The notes: generated by a model from the sequence alone, not told the origin. DNA of 64,000 nt from Ophthalmolycus amberensis (GCA_024529925.1 JAFEUB010000841.1:954501-1018500); one strand, 5' to 3'. Shown: positions 25,601 through 36,450, counted from the stretch's first letter. Numbers and translations are program-made.

Positions 25601-26572
25601 CTTCATTTAGGAACCACGTGTGGAATTTGCAAATCTGAAATAGCTCACCTCCATGATCCTGTCCGTGCATTTGGAGGGCGGTGACTCGTCTGACCCGGAG
25701 GACTCGCCGCAGTGGGGGGGCTGCTCGTCCCAGCCGGCATGGGGAGAGTCGTCAGGGTGACAGATTTTCAGAGAGCCGCGCCGACAGGTGTCCGCTGCGG
25801 CGGTGCAGGGGTCAGCTGCACAGAGGGCCCTCCCTAAGGGCTGCTCTCTCCGAGCCGCTTTGGTTTTCTTCTTGGGTGACTGGGAGGCAGTCTGAGGTCT
25901 GGCCTGTGGCAAGGCCCTGGAGTAGGTCAGGAGAGGCTTCGCCTGGCAGGAGTTACTGCCGTCTTCCTGGGTTGGCTTTCTTGAGAGACTGTTAAAAATG
26001 CAGCTGGGGTGTCCTGCTCTCTGCCTCCCCTGCAGCGCTCTCCCATGGGCCTCGAGCAGGTGGCAGAGGAAGACGGCCTTTTCTAGCTCCGACTCCTGCC
26101 TGTGATGCAGTTTATAGAGCGCCCGCTCGGCGTTTATCTTCTCGTACAGCGTCAGCAGCAAATGCTCCAGCTTTCGATAAGTTTCTCCGCAGAAAACCTC
26201 TTTCTCTGTGGACTTAACCTCCGCGCATCGTCCCCCGTCGTTACTGTTCACCTCCTCACCCAGCAGACGCCGGTGTCTGTTAGAGGGCCCATCCTTTTGG
26301 CACCCTCGCCTGGCAGCCAGCTCCCTCACAGCCTTCCGCTGTTCCCTCTCCGCTTCTTCCCGCAGGTGCCGAAGCTCCACAGAGAGGTGTCCACGGGCCC
26401 GCCGTGCTCGCTTCTTGTCTGATTCCCAGTCAGCCCGCAGCCTCTCTAGCTCCTGTCCGTAGTCCGTCTGGCCCCGGCATGGTTTCTTGGATGACAGTGC
26501 CAGAGGGTTATCCCGGTCTTCCCTCATTATGACACTCTCACAGGACAACATGCAAGGAACGTTGAGATGCAT
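490..26572 (-). CDS. RIM-binding protein family gene, 5' half (partial; rimbp2 or tspoap1 type)
   Basis: RIM-BPs are presynaptic scaffold proteins that link RIM and voltage-gated calcium channels through SH3 and FNIII domains. Only the N-terminal coiled-coil half is in the window. I place six coding exons, 5' to 3': 26572-25649, 20531-20262, 3595-3488, 3166-3038, 1665-1489 and 663-490. All junctions are phase 0 with AG/GT borders, giving 594 codons. The family is recognised from blocks shared with human TSPOAP1 and RIMBP3, such as ETEEKVRRL, AKRLEERARKLQEANLRVV, FARQRARDL and LLRESQREVLRLQRQL. The SH3 and FNIII exons must lie left of position 1. I cannot tell rimbp2 from tspoap1 from the sequence alone. 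Confidence 0.88.
666..706. repeat. (CA)n microsatellite at a RIM-BP splice acceptor
   Basis: About 20 CA units on the plus strand, read as (TG)n on the transcribed minus strand. It ends at the TAG acceptor of the 663-490 exon and occupies the place of the polypyrimidine tract. Confidence 0.97.
1489..1665 (-). CDS. RIM-BP coiled-coil exon (59 codons)
   Basis: Acceptor CTCGTGCAG and donor GCGAAG/GTACTC bound 177 nt, phase 0. The product contains YKRAFARQRARDLAQ and LSKDKEIAALQQECRELEAR, close to the human family blocks ARQRARDL and KDKQIAALQRECRELQAR. The coiled coil continues through it. Confidence 0.95.
1666..3037 (-). other. RIM-BP intron, no other gene seen
   Basis: AT-rich intronic DNA between two confirmed exons. 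I see no open frame with family similarity and no TE ends. Confidence 0.7.
3038..3166 (-). CDS. RIM-BP coiled-coil exon (43 codons)
   Basis: Acceptor TGTGTGTAG and donor GTG/GTACGC bound 129 nt, phase 0. The product starts RKSSAPETEEKVRRLRRKN and ends EERARKLQEANLRV. This is the most conserved N-terminal block of RIM-BPs, with the same charged heptad pattern. The last Val plus the first Val of the next exon restores the family motif NLRVV. Confidence 0.95.
3488..3595 (-). CDS. RIM-BP coiled-coil exon (36 codons)
   Basis: The exon is bounded by acceptor TTTTTTCCAG and donor CTG/GTGAGA, phase 0 at both ends. It encodes a helical segment containing NSELLRALDELEKTCTTLRE, which aligns with the human TSPOAP1 block around LELLRALGELRQRCAILKEEN. 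It joins directly to the next exon's RKSSAPETEEK, as in the mammalian proteins. Confidence 0.9.
4866..5330. mobile_element. Degenerate hAT-like element fragment
   Basis: It begins with AGGGGTATTCAATTAAAATT, a terminal sequence common in fish non-autonomous hAT elements. About 5085-5150 resembles about 12650-12705 inside the better-preserved hAT element (shared words AACTGGATG and ATTATAA, then AAATACATGAAT). No opposite end or target duplication was found, so the extent is approximate. Confidence 0.45.
5490..5822 (+). repeat. Dispersed teleost repeat with GAATT tail (LINE or SINE 3' end)
   Basis: The sequence around GAGAGGGATCCCTCCTCTGT, a later TTTTTGGGGGAGTTTTTCCT, and the terminal run AATAAATTGAATTGAATTGAA is the familiar 3' end of a retroposon abundant in percomorph genomes. 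The short tandem GAATT tail is typical of target-primed insertion. The exact left end is uncertain. Confidence 0.7.
8492..8545. repeat. (GT)n microsatellite
   Basis: About 27 uninterrupted GT units, followed by a short GA-rich tail. Confidence 0.98.
10226..10258. repeat. Perfect 15-bp-stem hairpin
   Basis: The left arm CATGCTGATGTATTG (10226-10240), a 3-nt spacer AAG, and the exact reverse complement (10244-10258). It lies in the RIM-BP intron with no TE ends seen around it. Confidence 0.85.
12451..13317. mobile_element. Non-autonomous hAT element with 8-bp target duplication
   Basis: The element is 12459-13309 (851 bp). The left end CAGTGGTTCTCAACTGGT and right end ACCAGTTGAGAATCACTG are inverted repeats. 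GTCTAAAT is duplicated on both sides (12451-12458 and 13310-13317). An 8-bp duplication with a CAGTG-type end is diagnostic of hAT. No transposase frame remains, so it depends on an autonomous relative. Internal AT-rich sequence resembles the fragment at 4866-5330. Confidence 0.93.
15219..15244. repeat. Perfect 26-bp palindrome
   Basis: The half-site CATTCACTCACAG is followed directly by its reverse complement, with no spacer. The centre CAGCTG is an E-box. Function unknown. Confidence 0.85.
15740..16256. mobile_element. Short hAT-type MITE (501 bp) with target duplication
   Basis: The element is 15748-16248. Ends TAGGGGTGTAACGGTTC and GTATTGTTACACCCCTA are imperfect inverted repeats, flanked by GATGACTC at 15740-15747 and 16249-16256. 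The interior has GGTTCGGTACGATAC subterminal repeats, an A18 run and no coding capacity. Confidence 0.92.
16577..16612. repeat. (TA)n microsatellite
   Basis: About 18 TA units in the RIM-BP intron. Confidence 0.95.
16859..16888. repeat. Perfect 13-bp-stem hairpin
   Basis: Arms AGCTCTCTGACAA (16859-16871) and TTGTCAGAGAGCT (16876-16888) with loop AAAG. Confidence 0.85.
18630..19550. mobile_element. MITE with terminal GGCCTGTCACG repeats carrying a minisatellite
   Basis: Left end GGCCTGTCACGATAACTA and right end TAATTACCGTGACAGGCC are inverted. The flanks (AACAAAAG and AACACAAC) match only partly, so the target duplication is eroded and the superfamily (hAT-like) is inferred. Nearly two thirds of the element is a tandem repeat. 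No transposase. Confidence 0.75.
18952..19495. repeat. 51-bp minisatellite inside the MITE
   Basis: Units start at GGTCATGTCC near 18952, 19001, 19090, 19141, 19192, 19240, 19291, 19342, 19392 and 19445, mostly 48-53 bp apart. Each carries a palindromic ATCGTACGAT core and a GATAA-type motif like the element's terminus. Because 51 is divisible by three, the minus strand shows an artificial 17-residue repeat frame (YDIYGHDPDNNYVINLS). Confidence 0.92.
20262..20531 (-). CDS. RIM-BP second coding exon (90 codons)
   Basis: An open stretch of exactly 270 nt, phase 0 at both ends, has a consensus donor (CAAG, then GTGAGT) and an acceptor CTTTGACAG. The upstream frame is closed by TGA codons, so the acceptor is needed. 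The peptide begins TVMYDLCTRPEQ and is acidic and Gln/Glu-rich in the middle. I know no close family counterpart, so the support is splice logic and position. It may be an alternative exon. The plus-strand open frame over the same bases is taken as antisense shadow. Confidence 0.6.
20532..25648 (-). other. RIM-BP intron between coding exons 1 and 2
   Basis: No exon is recognised. It holds G runs at 21156, 22066 and 24361, and a short CA repeat near 21734-21754. About 24,885-24,930 contains TCGATTTTGTCGAGTAATCG, which looks like the end of a decayed hAT element, with no partner found. The stretch at 21,300-21,440 is GC-richer but has no family similarity. Confidence 0.6.
25649..26572 (-). CDS. 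RIM-BP first coding exon (308 codons)
   Basis: This long exon carries the N-terminus. The acceptor at 26578 follows a long pyrimidine run, and the donor after codon 308 (GAG, then GTGAGC) is good. I chose the ATG at 26572 because it is the first in-frame ATG after the acceptor; Met16 at 26527 is an alternative. Residues about 35-85 are highly charged and helical (QELERLRADW, LREEAEREQRKAVREL), a coiled coil typical of the family. Residues about 125-180 form a second helical stretch (LLLTLYEKINAERALYKL). The rest is low-complexity, rich in Ser, Pro and Lys. This part is poorly conserved, and I assign it because of phase, strand and exon order. Confidence 0.75.
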
Positions 26573-26578
26573 GCATTT

Positions 26579-27549
26579 CTAAAGGAGGGGGGAGGGGAGG
26601 GGGGGGGGCATGCAATGGAAATGAGAGGGAGGGTGACGGGTGGTTATCAGACATGCAGCATGCAGTTACCGCACCAGGTCACTGGAGAGATGAGACAGTG
26701 GAGGGTGTGAGAGAATAGGAGAAAATGATCAGGTATATTCAAATGTTTAAGATGATTCTAGTAGCAAGAAATGCAATGTTTCCAGCATGGTGAGAGCAGG
26801 CGATGATTTCAGTGTTGGTCATCTTTGTTAGAGGGAGGACTCCGATGAAAACAAAAAGAGGGCAGCACTCTGAGGAGCTTTAGGAAAGCAAACACATTGA
26901 ACACGCCTATAAACCTGTGAGTTTTCTGAGAACCCCCTCTCTATGCAGAGATATGTGTCAGTAGCTGCGTGCTTTGTCTATAGGACGTCCTACCAATACA
27001 TAATTCGATACTTTGTACATATACATACATGACCGAATGGTTCATTACAGATGCCTTCCCCAGCTAATTATGACTGTATTTATACCTGACATGTTTTTAA
27101 TGTGTTCTATCTAAACCTGGCAGAACTAACAACTGTACAGATAACATAAAAACAAAACTGCACGAGATGCTATTAATCTAGATTAAGCAGCAGGAGCTAC
27201 AGTTAGTTGAGGATGCAACAAGTGAGCCAAAGAAAAGCGCACACAGCACACCGCAGTGCACTGTTAGCTGTCATTATGGTAAGGTCAGCCAGTGTTTACC
27301 TGTAGCTCAACTTAGCGGCTCTTATTACAGAGGATGTAATTGGCTAATTAACTAGCATAATTTAGCAAGCTATTATATGTTCAAGTAGCGTTAGCTCGTG
27401 CTAATTTATCTGACGCTATTGTGGATAACGGTCTGTAGTATGTTGGATTTGGACCGAGTCCTGACCCCTGGCTGCTAACGTTACGTCCCGGCGTTAGCCA
27501 GTGTTAGCTCACCGTTAAGTATTCTAGTCACAACTTGTATCAAACTCAC
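26579..27549 (-). other. Leader intron of the RIM-BP gene
   Basis: It separates the presumed UTR exon from the first coding exon. Its 3' end (26579-26612) is a long run of pyrimidines on the transcribed strand. No TE was recognised. Confidence 0.5.
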
Positions 27550-27650
27550 CTCTCAGCGGACTCAACTCTCATGTTTAACTTTTCATCAACGGAGTCATCC
27601 TTCTTCAGCCAAGTTACTTCTTGTGTCAGGCATTAAAATAGTCTGTCAAC
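27550..27650 (-). other. Probable 5' UTR exon of the RIM-BP gene
   Basis: A strong donor (GAG, then GTGAGT) ends an exon at 27550. The first coding exon has its own strong acceptor at 26578, so it needs an upstream exon, and this is the nearest good donor. The candidate exon contains two ATGs: a 7-codon uORF (27598-27575), and an ATG at 27572 whose frame reads into the next exon and stops at 26529-26527. The 5' end is a guess; about 27,650-27,850 would be the promoter, with no TATA box seen. Confidence 0.45.
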
Positions 27651-29119
27651 ACCGAGACTGTGTACGTTAGTTGTTAAAGGTCCGTAGAGCCATGCAAGAA
27701 GGGGTTTGTTTATCCGTGAGGCACCAGTGTCACACAGTCCGTGTCCAGCGTCATTGTGCGGGACCGTCCAGGCACTATGCTGCCTTCACGTGCGTCTTCA
27801 TGTGTCCCGTCTCACAATTTAATGACCGGCTTGACTTCCTTCCTGTCGCCTGTTTAAATGACTCGTTAGGAATACTAAATTAAATTTGTATGTACATTTT
27901 GACAGTCAGGGATGCATTTGCACTGTCACACGAGGAGAGTCATGCGTATCGTCTATGTAATCAAAGTTGTCAGTAATTTATCCCTCAGAAGTTATTCTCT
28001 ACATTCGTCCCATATCCTTCTCATCAAATATTTTCCTACTCCTAAACTTCATTGTTAATATAGAAAGTTCCGCCATCAGTAGCTGTATTTACAGATTTGT
28101 TGAGTTGTTTGTGTACGTTTTTTTATTTTTATTTTTTTACAATAATTGCAGTATTGACAACAGTCCCTGAAGGCAACATAACCAGTGAGTCCAACCAACT
28201 TGTGTGAGATGGATGACCACTAGTGGCTACAGGCTGCTAGTGCAGAGTAGTAAAGGTTTGAACATTTGCATAGTTTATGGTCTCCTGTTCAGAGGGATCG
28301 GTGTGTCAGATGCATTTTGATTCATCATGAAAAACATGTTTATTTTTATTTAAAATGAAAAGTTCCCCCAATGCTCTTTAGGTACAAAACCACTAACGGA
28401 TAAAGTTGGCAGAAAGAGGGCCACATAAAACCTGCATTATTTTTCTCATTTTGTCATAAAACATGTATGTATGTAGCGTTTGAGAGTGATTAATTATGTG
28501 CTCCGGAGAACAATTCAATCTTATGAAACTATAGTATATAGAAATGATGTCCTCCGTGAGGAAGAATTTGAAATGTTATGACACTGGTGTCTTCTGAAAG
28601 AAAATCCCAATCCTTGTAAAGTAAACCTTCTCCTGTCAGTTGTTCACATTCGTCATTCATCTCTTACCTATAATGGACAGTGTTTAAGGAAGCGCGCATG
28701 TGTTTCATAGCACTGACAAAACGTCCCTTGTGTCACAGTTTGGACTACTGGCACCAGGAAGGAGGAGAGGAGCAGATGCAGAACACAGCAGGCTGAGCTG
28801 ATGATGATTTTACTAAATCAAAGCGTGCTGAGACTACTGGCAGACACACAGGATGTAAAAAAAGAATCTTCAGTAGTAAGACAGGAACAGGATTAAGGAA
28901 TGGTTGAAAATGATGACAGTAAAGATATTCATTCAACAAGAGAGGAAACAAGCACAGGGTTTAAAAACACAGAGAAAAGCTAACAAAGAAACAAGGAACA
29001 GGTGTGCAAGTGGCTAATGAGGAGGCAGGGAAGGAAGGATCTCTCAAGAGAGGTGACAAGTGGACAGCAAAGGGATGGCAGCATGGTCCACCACAAGCAA
29101 GGACTGGGGAGGGAGAAAA

Positions 29120-29815
29120 ACGTTTCTTTCTACTTTTAGTACATACTGCAGCTTCCCTCACAAAGTACACACTCTTGCATGCAGTATGCATTCAATTGGG
29201 ACACACTACTTCGTCATAACATTGCACATTGAACTTTGACCCTCTTGCTCATATAGATGCTACACAGAGAAATGTAGCTGCGTTCCAAATTGCATACTTT
29301 TACTTTTTTGCTTTTAGTACATACTGCAGCTGTCATTACAAACGTACTGTCCTTTAGTATGTCCTAATACATAGTATGTCAAATGCAGCACGCCAAAAAT
29401 ACTAGGATGTTCTACAACCGGTCGCATTTTGTAGTATGCAAGCCAGCATAGTTTTCTGGCTATTCTGACCCACAATCCTTTTGTGCAGCAGATATAACAG
29501 CAAGAGGGTCAAAGTTCAAAGGTGCAATGTTATGAGGAAGTAGTATGTCCCAACAGTATGTACTTTGTACTAAAAGGAAAAGGAAAAACCATGCGATTTG
29601 GAACGCAGCTAAAGTACGTACTTTTGCATGCAGTATGCGTTCCTTTAGGACCTTGAAAAGCAGGTTGGCTTACTATAAAAAGCAACCTGATGCATTAGGA
29701 CATCCTGGTGTTTTTGGTATACTGCATTTGACATACCCCGTATTGGGACATACTAATTATTTTTTTGGCAAACTAAATATTATGGTAGTATGGGTATTGG
29801 AACGCACAGAAAGTC
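29120..29815. mobile_element. Cluster of related MITE copies
   Basis: The best-bounded copy is 29277-29609, with ends GCTGCGTTCCAAATTGCATA and ATGCGATTTGGAACGCAGC flanked by TA on each side. Left of it, 29129-29260 is an inverted partial copy (compare GAACTTTGACCCTCTTGCT with AGCAAGAGGGTCAAAGTTC at 29502). Right of it, 29612-29800 repeats the GCATGCAGTATGCGTTCC and GGAACGCA motifs. No coding capacity; the superfamily is not certain. Confidence 0.7.
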
Positions 29816-31469
29816 TTTAGGTGGTGGCAAAGGGAGACAGATATCCCCGTGACACCTTGTTTGTCTCTCATCACCTTATGTTACCGCCTGATCAAATGGC
29901 TGTGGACGAGGTGCCATCTTACCTTTCCTTTAACCCGGAATCAGATCCTTTATGCTTTCATGCTTACACTCTGTTCACAGCAATATTTTCTTACAGCGGC
30001 TTATGAGTCAGGTAGAGTTATGTGCTGCGTGTCACCGTATGCATTTCATCTAATGCAATGTGTTATTGCTACGATTACTTCTGCATGTGAGGATAGAATC
30101 AACAGGAATGCACCGTTTCATATGATCCCTGAGTCCTTGATGAAATGCTTCCTGAGATTTCATTATTTGGCAAAGGCAGTGATATTGAAATGTATAAATC
30201 CTCAAAGGTATCTGTACATACCGTTTCAATATCATGTTGCCAAAATCCATCAAAGAGGCAAAGCATACCACGTCTGACCGCTGGGTGGCATTTGTACACG
30301 CAGATAATTGGGCAGTCAGTCTAAATTGCTGTAGTTCTTCTAGTCTATAGTTTTGTAGGAAGCTGATGAGCTAATGCACTCGCATTAGCTGAGAGCATCT
30401 CTAATGGTTTGCGTTCACTGTGAGGGTGAAAGAGACGGAGCCAGACAGAAAGAGAGAGATCCAGCATACCTCTCTGTGTTATCAGGGTGTCCTTGGGCCG
30501 CTCACTCTCTCATTTCCATCTCCGTCTGCTCACGTGTGGCTGACTGTTGGGAAGAGGCAGAAACAGAGGGAAAGAGAGAGAGGGGGAGAGCAAATCAGCA
30601 AAAATCCAGATGCCTGCTGCTGCATCATCATCGTTTACATCTACAGTAATGATGCTCCTAATAGTTAACCATCTTGTTTCTGTGATCTGGGCTGCTCTTG
30701 ACTTCCCTCCACATCTGCCTTGACTTTGATCTGTACAAGCGGTGCTTTTACCTGTTGAACTGATTTGGTCTGCACACAAATTCTTGCATCAGTCCTGCCT
30801 CTGCAGTTTGGATCTGAGGCCTTGTACATGATGTGAGCATATTTATGGACCTATATTTTCATGTACAATACGTTCTGCCACACATGGCTTCTGTAGTTTT
30901 GGACACATGCCAGTATGTATGCTGATAGCATGTGTGAATACGAACTCTCATTGTATATTTTGTCTGTATATTTTATATCGTGGCAGCCACCAATGCACAT
31001 TTTACCCCACCTGTAGCTCTATTTTTTCCCCCAATAAAGTTTTTTTGGGAGAGTTTAACCTCATCTGAAGCGAGGTTCAAAGGACAGTGCTGTGCTGATT
31101 TAATGTGCCCTTGAAGCAAATTGGTTATTTGTGATATTTGGCTTGACGTTAATCATTACCATGGCAATTTTTCATGTTGTTATACAGTACAGAGAGAAGT
31201 CATAAAGAACAAGAAACACCATCTACGGTGTCAAATAAATGAACATTTATTGCTGCTTTGGAGGCAGATTATATGAATTAAATATATATCATTTCTTAAC
31301 ATAGTTATGATACAAATGAAGTGGCTGGTTTTTTTCTTCACAGCAAACAGATAACGAGTGTGGTACAGTCTGCCATCCTGATGTATAACTTTTACTAATG
31401 TTAGTATTACATTTATGTACATTTAATCTTTAAAAAAGATTGCCTATCCTAGCTTATTGAGCATAAACA

Positions 31470-32180
31470 GAGCTAGAGAGTGAATATTGGACCTTCAACA
31501 GGTGGCCACAAACAACTCACAATGATTGATAATGTTGCTGTGTCACTGCTGTTTAACAGTTATTGCAGGGTTAATGTTATTTTCTGTAAGTTACTGCCAT
31601 GCACAGTTTTCTCACATTGTGCATAAAGGCCTCTATTCACCAGGTACATAATGAATCATGGTTTACTACAGCAGACATTTATTAGATATCTGTTAATTGT
31701 GTCAGCAATTTGGTTAATGGTTGATTTCATGTAACTTTAAAGCAGCTATCGTCAATATTTTTATATTAACAATGGATGGCGTGACTAGTATGTGGGAGGG
31801 ATCCCTTGTAGTTATAAAACCACGGAGAATTAGAACCTGACTCTGCAGTTCCCCTCAGCGCTACGAAGAGTTGTAGCCTTTATCAGCTCATTGTTTTGGT
31901 TTCAAGGCCCGGAACTTTTGATTAAGTCTCGCCGTTGTTATCTGCAGCATTTACAGCGGCAGCAGGCAGCTATTTTCAGTGAAAAAGGCTCTGATAAACC
32001 CACTGTAGCCAAACTGCAAAAGTTAACAAAGTTAGCGATTAGCTGGCGCCCGTAGCGAAGGATTTAGTAGCTAAGGAGCCAGATATTTCCCTCAGAAGAT
32101 GGTAGAGACCAAAAACAGAGCTAAAAGAAAGTGAATCTTGTCGTCACATTCACCAGAAACACGACTCCTAAGAAGCAGTT
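31470..32180. repeat. Dispersed teleost repeat pieces
   Basis: Words such as GAGCTAGAGAGTGAATATTG (31471), GTTAGCGATTAGCTGG (32031) and ACCAAAAACAGAGCTAAAAG (32108) match a widespread percomorph repeat. A related piece lies at 42,660-42,790. Boundaries and class are uncertain. Confidence 0.5.
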
Positions 32181-33212
32181 CAGTTTGTGAGAAGCATATA
32201 TACTCTGCTAAAATATTGACTTCAATAAAATACTTAAAGACATTTGGGAGTTTCTCATCACGATTATTTAGTAAGATTAATTTCCACCAGACTAGTTGCC
32301 ATTCACTAGTTCTTTGGTAAAGGAAAAAGCTGCAGACACACAAAAGCCAAAACACATTTCGAAGGCAAGACAAGGCTTGAAGTAAATCTGTAACTTTGGC
32401 TGCGCGGGGCTTTGTTTTCTCAATCCTGTCCTGGAGGTTCAGAAAATGAGCTTAGTGTAATGGAATACCCGTATTTTGGCTCAACAACTAATTTGGGCTA
32501 CACCCCAGGAGCGAGCCAAGAATTGGGCCTTGAAAAGCCTGTCAATGGCCGTAGACAGCCCGTACGTTTCTCCGCGGCTCAGGAAGGATTAGTGTTTGGA
32601 AGCAATTGCCATTAGTCTGCTGCACAATGCAGAGAGGCCTCAAGGCGTTTCCTTGTCAGGAGACATGCAATAGAAAGGACAACAGAATATCTTGTGTGTG
32701 TGCAATACAACCACACTGAGACACATTAAGCCTCTTTCTAGCTCAAAAGGAGTGACTTTTCTGAAAACAAATACACAAGACGTTGTGCAGGAATTAATGG
32801 AAATAAAGAGTTTGTGGAGTAATATGTCTTTCCGGGGATGTTCGATCATGTTGGTAACGTATGAAGATTATAACAATCTTTAGGACAGCGTACCGCTCTA
32901 TAAAAAGGTCAAACGCAGCTTACTGACCCCTACACTGAGCATACTGTTATGACAAAGCTTCAAACTACACGCTGCATTATTAAGAACTCTGCCGAGATGT
33001 TCATGTTCAGGTTCGCCTCGTCTTTTCATTCCACTGTGGTGGAGTCCGTTCTATTTGTCAGCCATCACTTTTCTGCGGGGACCAAATGAGGACCGGAGGA
33101 CTTTTTAAAAACCTTCAAAACTCTCGAGAAACTTTCAAGTACAGCTTTCTGATTTTCACTGCCTCATAATCGCAAAGTCTTTTTGCTTTGGAGTACTTCA
33201 ATGTGGGAGAGT

Positions 33213-33338
<126 letters not shown>

Positions 33339-35789
33339 GAGAGACACAGGACCTGAGCCACAGCCTCGTCCTCCTTCTGCATGTGTGTGCAGAGATGAGC
33401 AGGACCGCACCTTCTGTGAGCGCTACCTGATACTGGAGATGCACGGGTACCAGTGAAGGGTTAGCTTTCACTGTATTGTCTTTTTTTGTTTGTTCTTTTT
33501 TTTGCTCCTCCTGCTTCTTTTAAACATAGACTGATACGGGGCGTTAAGAATATTAGCATACAATGCTCTGGTATTTATTGTTTTTTTACGTAGTCCCTTT
33601 TAGTCAAGCAGGGTTAAGGACATGAAAGACCTCGATCAAGTAGCGCTGGATGTTCTGGAGTTTCCTGCTTCCATCTCAACACAAACGTTCCGTGTGACCT
33701 GTGGAATTAAGCTGCCAGCTATCTGAGCTCTGAGGACAACATTCAGTACTTTTTTTGGGGGGGGGTGGAGGAATCCTATTTTGATTTCATTTTTTACTAT
33801 CAAGATAATTACTTTCACAACAGGTATGTATCTTTTCTTCATGAAATACTAAGTTGTTTCTGCTTTATCTGATTTTAAAGAAGGTATTGAACCTGGTTCT
33901 GTGACATAACAATAGATTGAATCGAGCAATCCTCTGTCATTGAAGTTGTTTTTGCTATAACTGGAAGTCCATTACAACGTGAGGGGACAGAGATAGATGT
34001 TATTATTATGTTATACAGTGGTATTACAAGGCAGAGTTTTAAATTAAGATCATATAATGTCAAACATGTTCAGATTCTATGAATTATTACCTTCAATATA
34101 TCTATTATTGAACAAGGATTTTTCAAAACAAAAAAAGAGTCATTTTTTGTCACATTCTACAAAAAACTAAATAGACTTAACAGGGGACAAAGGATATTGC
34201 TCATAAAAGGCTGTGGTCAGACACATCCGCTGATAAAAGCATTGATTCTCTGTTTAACTGTCGTAAAAGTCTCCCGTTTAAAGAGACTGAGCGCGTTATT
34301 CTGCGCTTCATCTCAGACGTGAGGGGGGATTTTTGTGGGGCCCGAGATCTTTCAGCTATTTCTCAGCACGGTGAAGTGAGAAGGGAGGGGAAGCGGAGCC
34401 GACACAAAAGGCAACATTATTCCCCAGCGGATCTGCGCTACATCCTACCATGAATAGAGTATTGAAAAACAGAACATTGGGGACTAGATTCTTTTTCAGT
34501 CCTCATAACGGAGCCATTTGTCCCGGAGTTTCGAGTGGATTGTTGGTACGGTCTGCAAATGAGACAGCCGTGGTTCTCGGGTGCTGTGCTGGTGTTAAAC
34601 TCCCCACCTCCCAATTGGACGCACAATGATCTCTCTTGTGGGCCTCTGGCCTTCTATGCTGCACCTTTTCAGACAATACGACGGTTTAGTGAGAACGAAC
34701 CCGGATGACGACTGCACGACCCAGAGTCATATGACTGTGGCTGCCGTCAAGTGCTTTTTTTTTGCCACGAATGGCCCCGCAAAGCTTGTGTGTTAAATGT
34801 ACCCTCCACAAGCTGAAGATAACTGTGTATACAGTAGAGAAGCTAAAGATTTTAACACCCCACCCCCACCGTTCCACCCCTGCCTCCAAGGAGACGAGAG
34901 GCGCCCCTGCAGTGTCATCGGGTGCCTAAGCGTTCTGGAGGGTTCTAGTGACAGATTGCAGGAAGCAGCGTTTATGCCTGACGATGGGGACCACAGAAAG
35001 CAGAAATGTCTTTTTGTGCCCCCTGAGCCCGGAATGTCCACTATCTCGAGGGGCCAATATCAAATTCTCCCCTCATCATCCCATAATACGCATTCCTGTG
35101 TAAGGTCAGGGGGAATTCTGCATGAGCGAAGAGACAAACAACCCAAGGCCAAGCCGCACACTGTGTGTCTCCTAATGACAACACGCTCCTCATAACAGCA
35201 TTCATTGATTTTTGCTTGAAAAGAATATGGGAAATTGAGTCACTCTAACTTCCCCATTTCTTTGAATACGGTATTGCTCGTTTTATATTCTTTTTTAAAG
35301 TTTTTCCTCACACAACAGCTCATTGTATTGAAGTGTTTGAATCCTCCTGCAGTGTACATGTATATGAATCGTCCCAGTTTCTCACTTGAGAAGAATGTGG
35401 GCTATTCAGCGTCTGACCGCAGTGCTATCTAACCCCGATTATTGAGTGATTGTCGGTGAATCCCAATGTTCTTCGTCTGTGGGGAAAATCCCTTGATTAT
35501 CAAAAACCACGGCGCAACACAGGAGACACAGCTTGTGTTCCAGACACGGCCGTCTGTGACACAAGCCCTCACCAGCTCTGTTACCCGCTGCCAGTGCAGG
35601 TGCACGGCGGCCATTTTGTACTGACTGTACAAAAACAGCAACGTGACCCCACTCCCTGTTCCTGGTGTTTTATTGGCACAGTGGCGGCACTTTTCGATGG
35701 CACATGCCAAACGTCTGGGAAACCGGGTCCTCGTGGTTTGCTCTGAGAAGTGTTGGTGCGCCACAACCACTCCCTTACAGCTCCCTAAT

Positions 35790-36300
35790 GTCAGTGGTGT
35801 ATAGTAACGAAGTAGAAATACTTTGTTACTGTACTTAAGTAGTTTTTTTGGATATCTGTACTTTACTTTACTACTTATATTTCTGTTGACTTTTACTTTT
35901 ACTTCACTACATTTTGCAAAGAAAACTGATACTTTTACTCCGATAGATTTCCCCTGAAACCTTCGTTACTCGCTACAAAATCAAATCTATCTTTAGAAAC
36001 AAATGAATCATGAGAGCAGCGTCGGGGACTGTGGTGGAACACAGACTGCAAGCAAGCAGGTTTGGCGAATCAATGGTCCTAGCTTGCAAGTTAAATCATT
36101 GGTTAATCACGTTAATGCGCAATTGCAAACAAGTGCTCTCAAAGCTGCGGTGTTTTGATTCCCAGTGATGCTGGACTTTTGCAGGAAAAACGCATGAAAA
36201 ATGAGGAGTAACTTTTCGTAAGATATCAATAAAACGGGGATGAATTTATATCATTGTATAAAGAGTGACATGAGAAGATCAATCTCATGTCTGTAAGTTA
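35790..36300. repeat. Dispersed teleost repeat (TAACGAAGTAGAAATACTTT type)
   Basis: The 5' part (GTATAGTAACGAAGTAGAAA, then TACTTAAGTAGTTTTTTTGG) is a very common fish interspersed repeat. The right end is uncertain. Confidence 0.6.
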
Positions 36301-36395
36301 AATCAGCTATAATCACTCTTTTAAAGTGATTAGTGACTCGTCTAAAACATTTTAAAAAAGGAATAACTTCAATAGAATCATTCTATACACTGTAG

Positions 36396-36450
36396 CTTCT
36401 TTACATTCTAATAGAATGTAAAGAAGTTACATTCTAATACAATGTAACTT
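36396..36450. repeat. Two adjacent hairpins built from one motif
   Basis: CTTCTTTACATTC (36396-36408), loop TAATA, exact complement to 36426. Next to it GTTACATT, a 7-nt loop and AATGTAAC, then CTTCTTTACATT again. It looks like duplication of a short inverted repeat. Confidence 0.7.
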
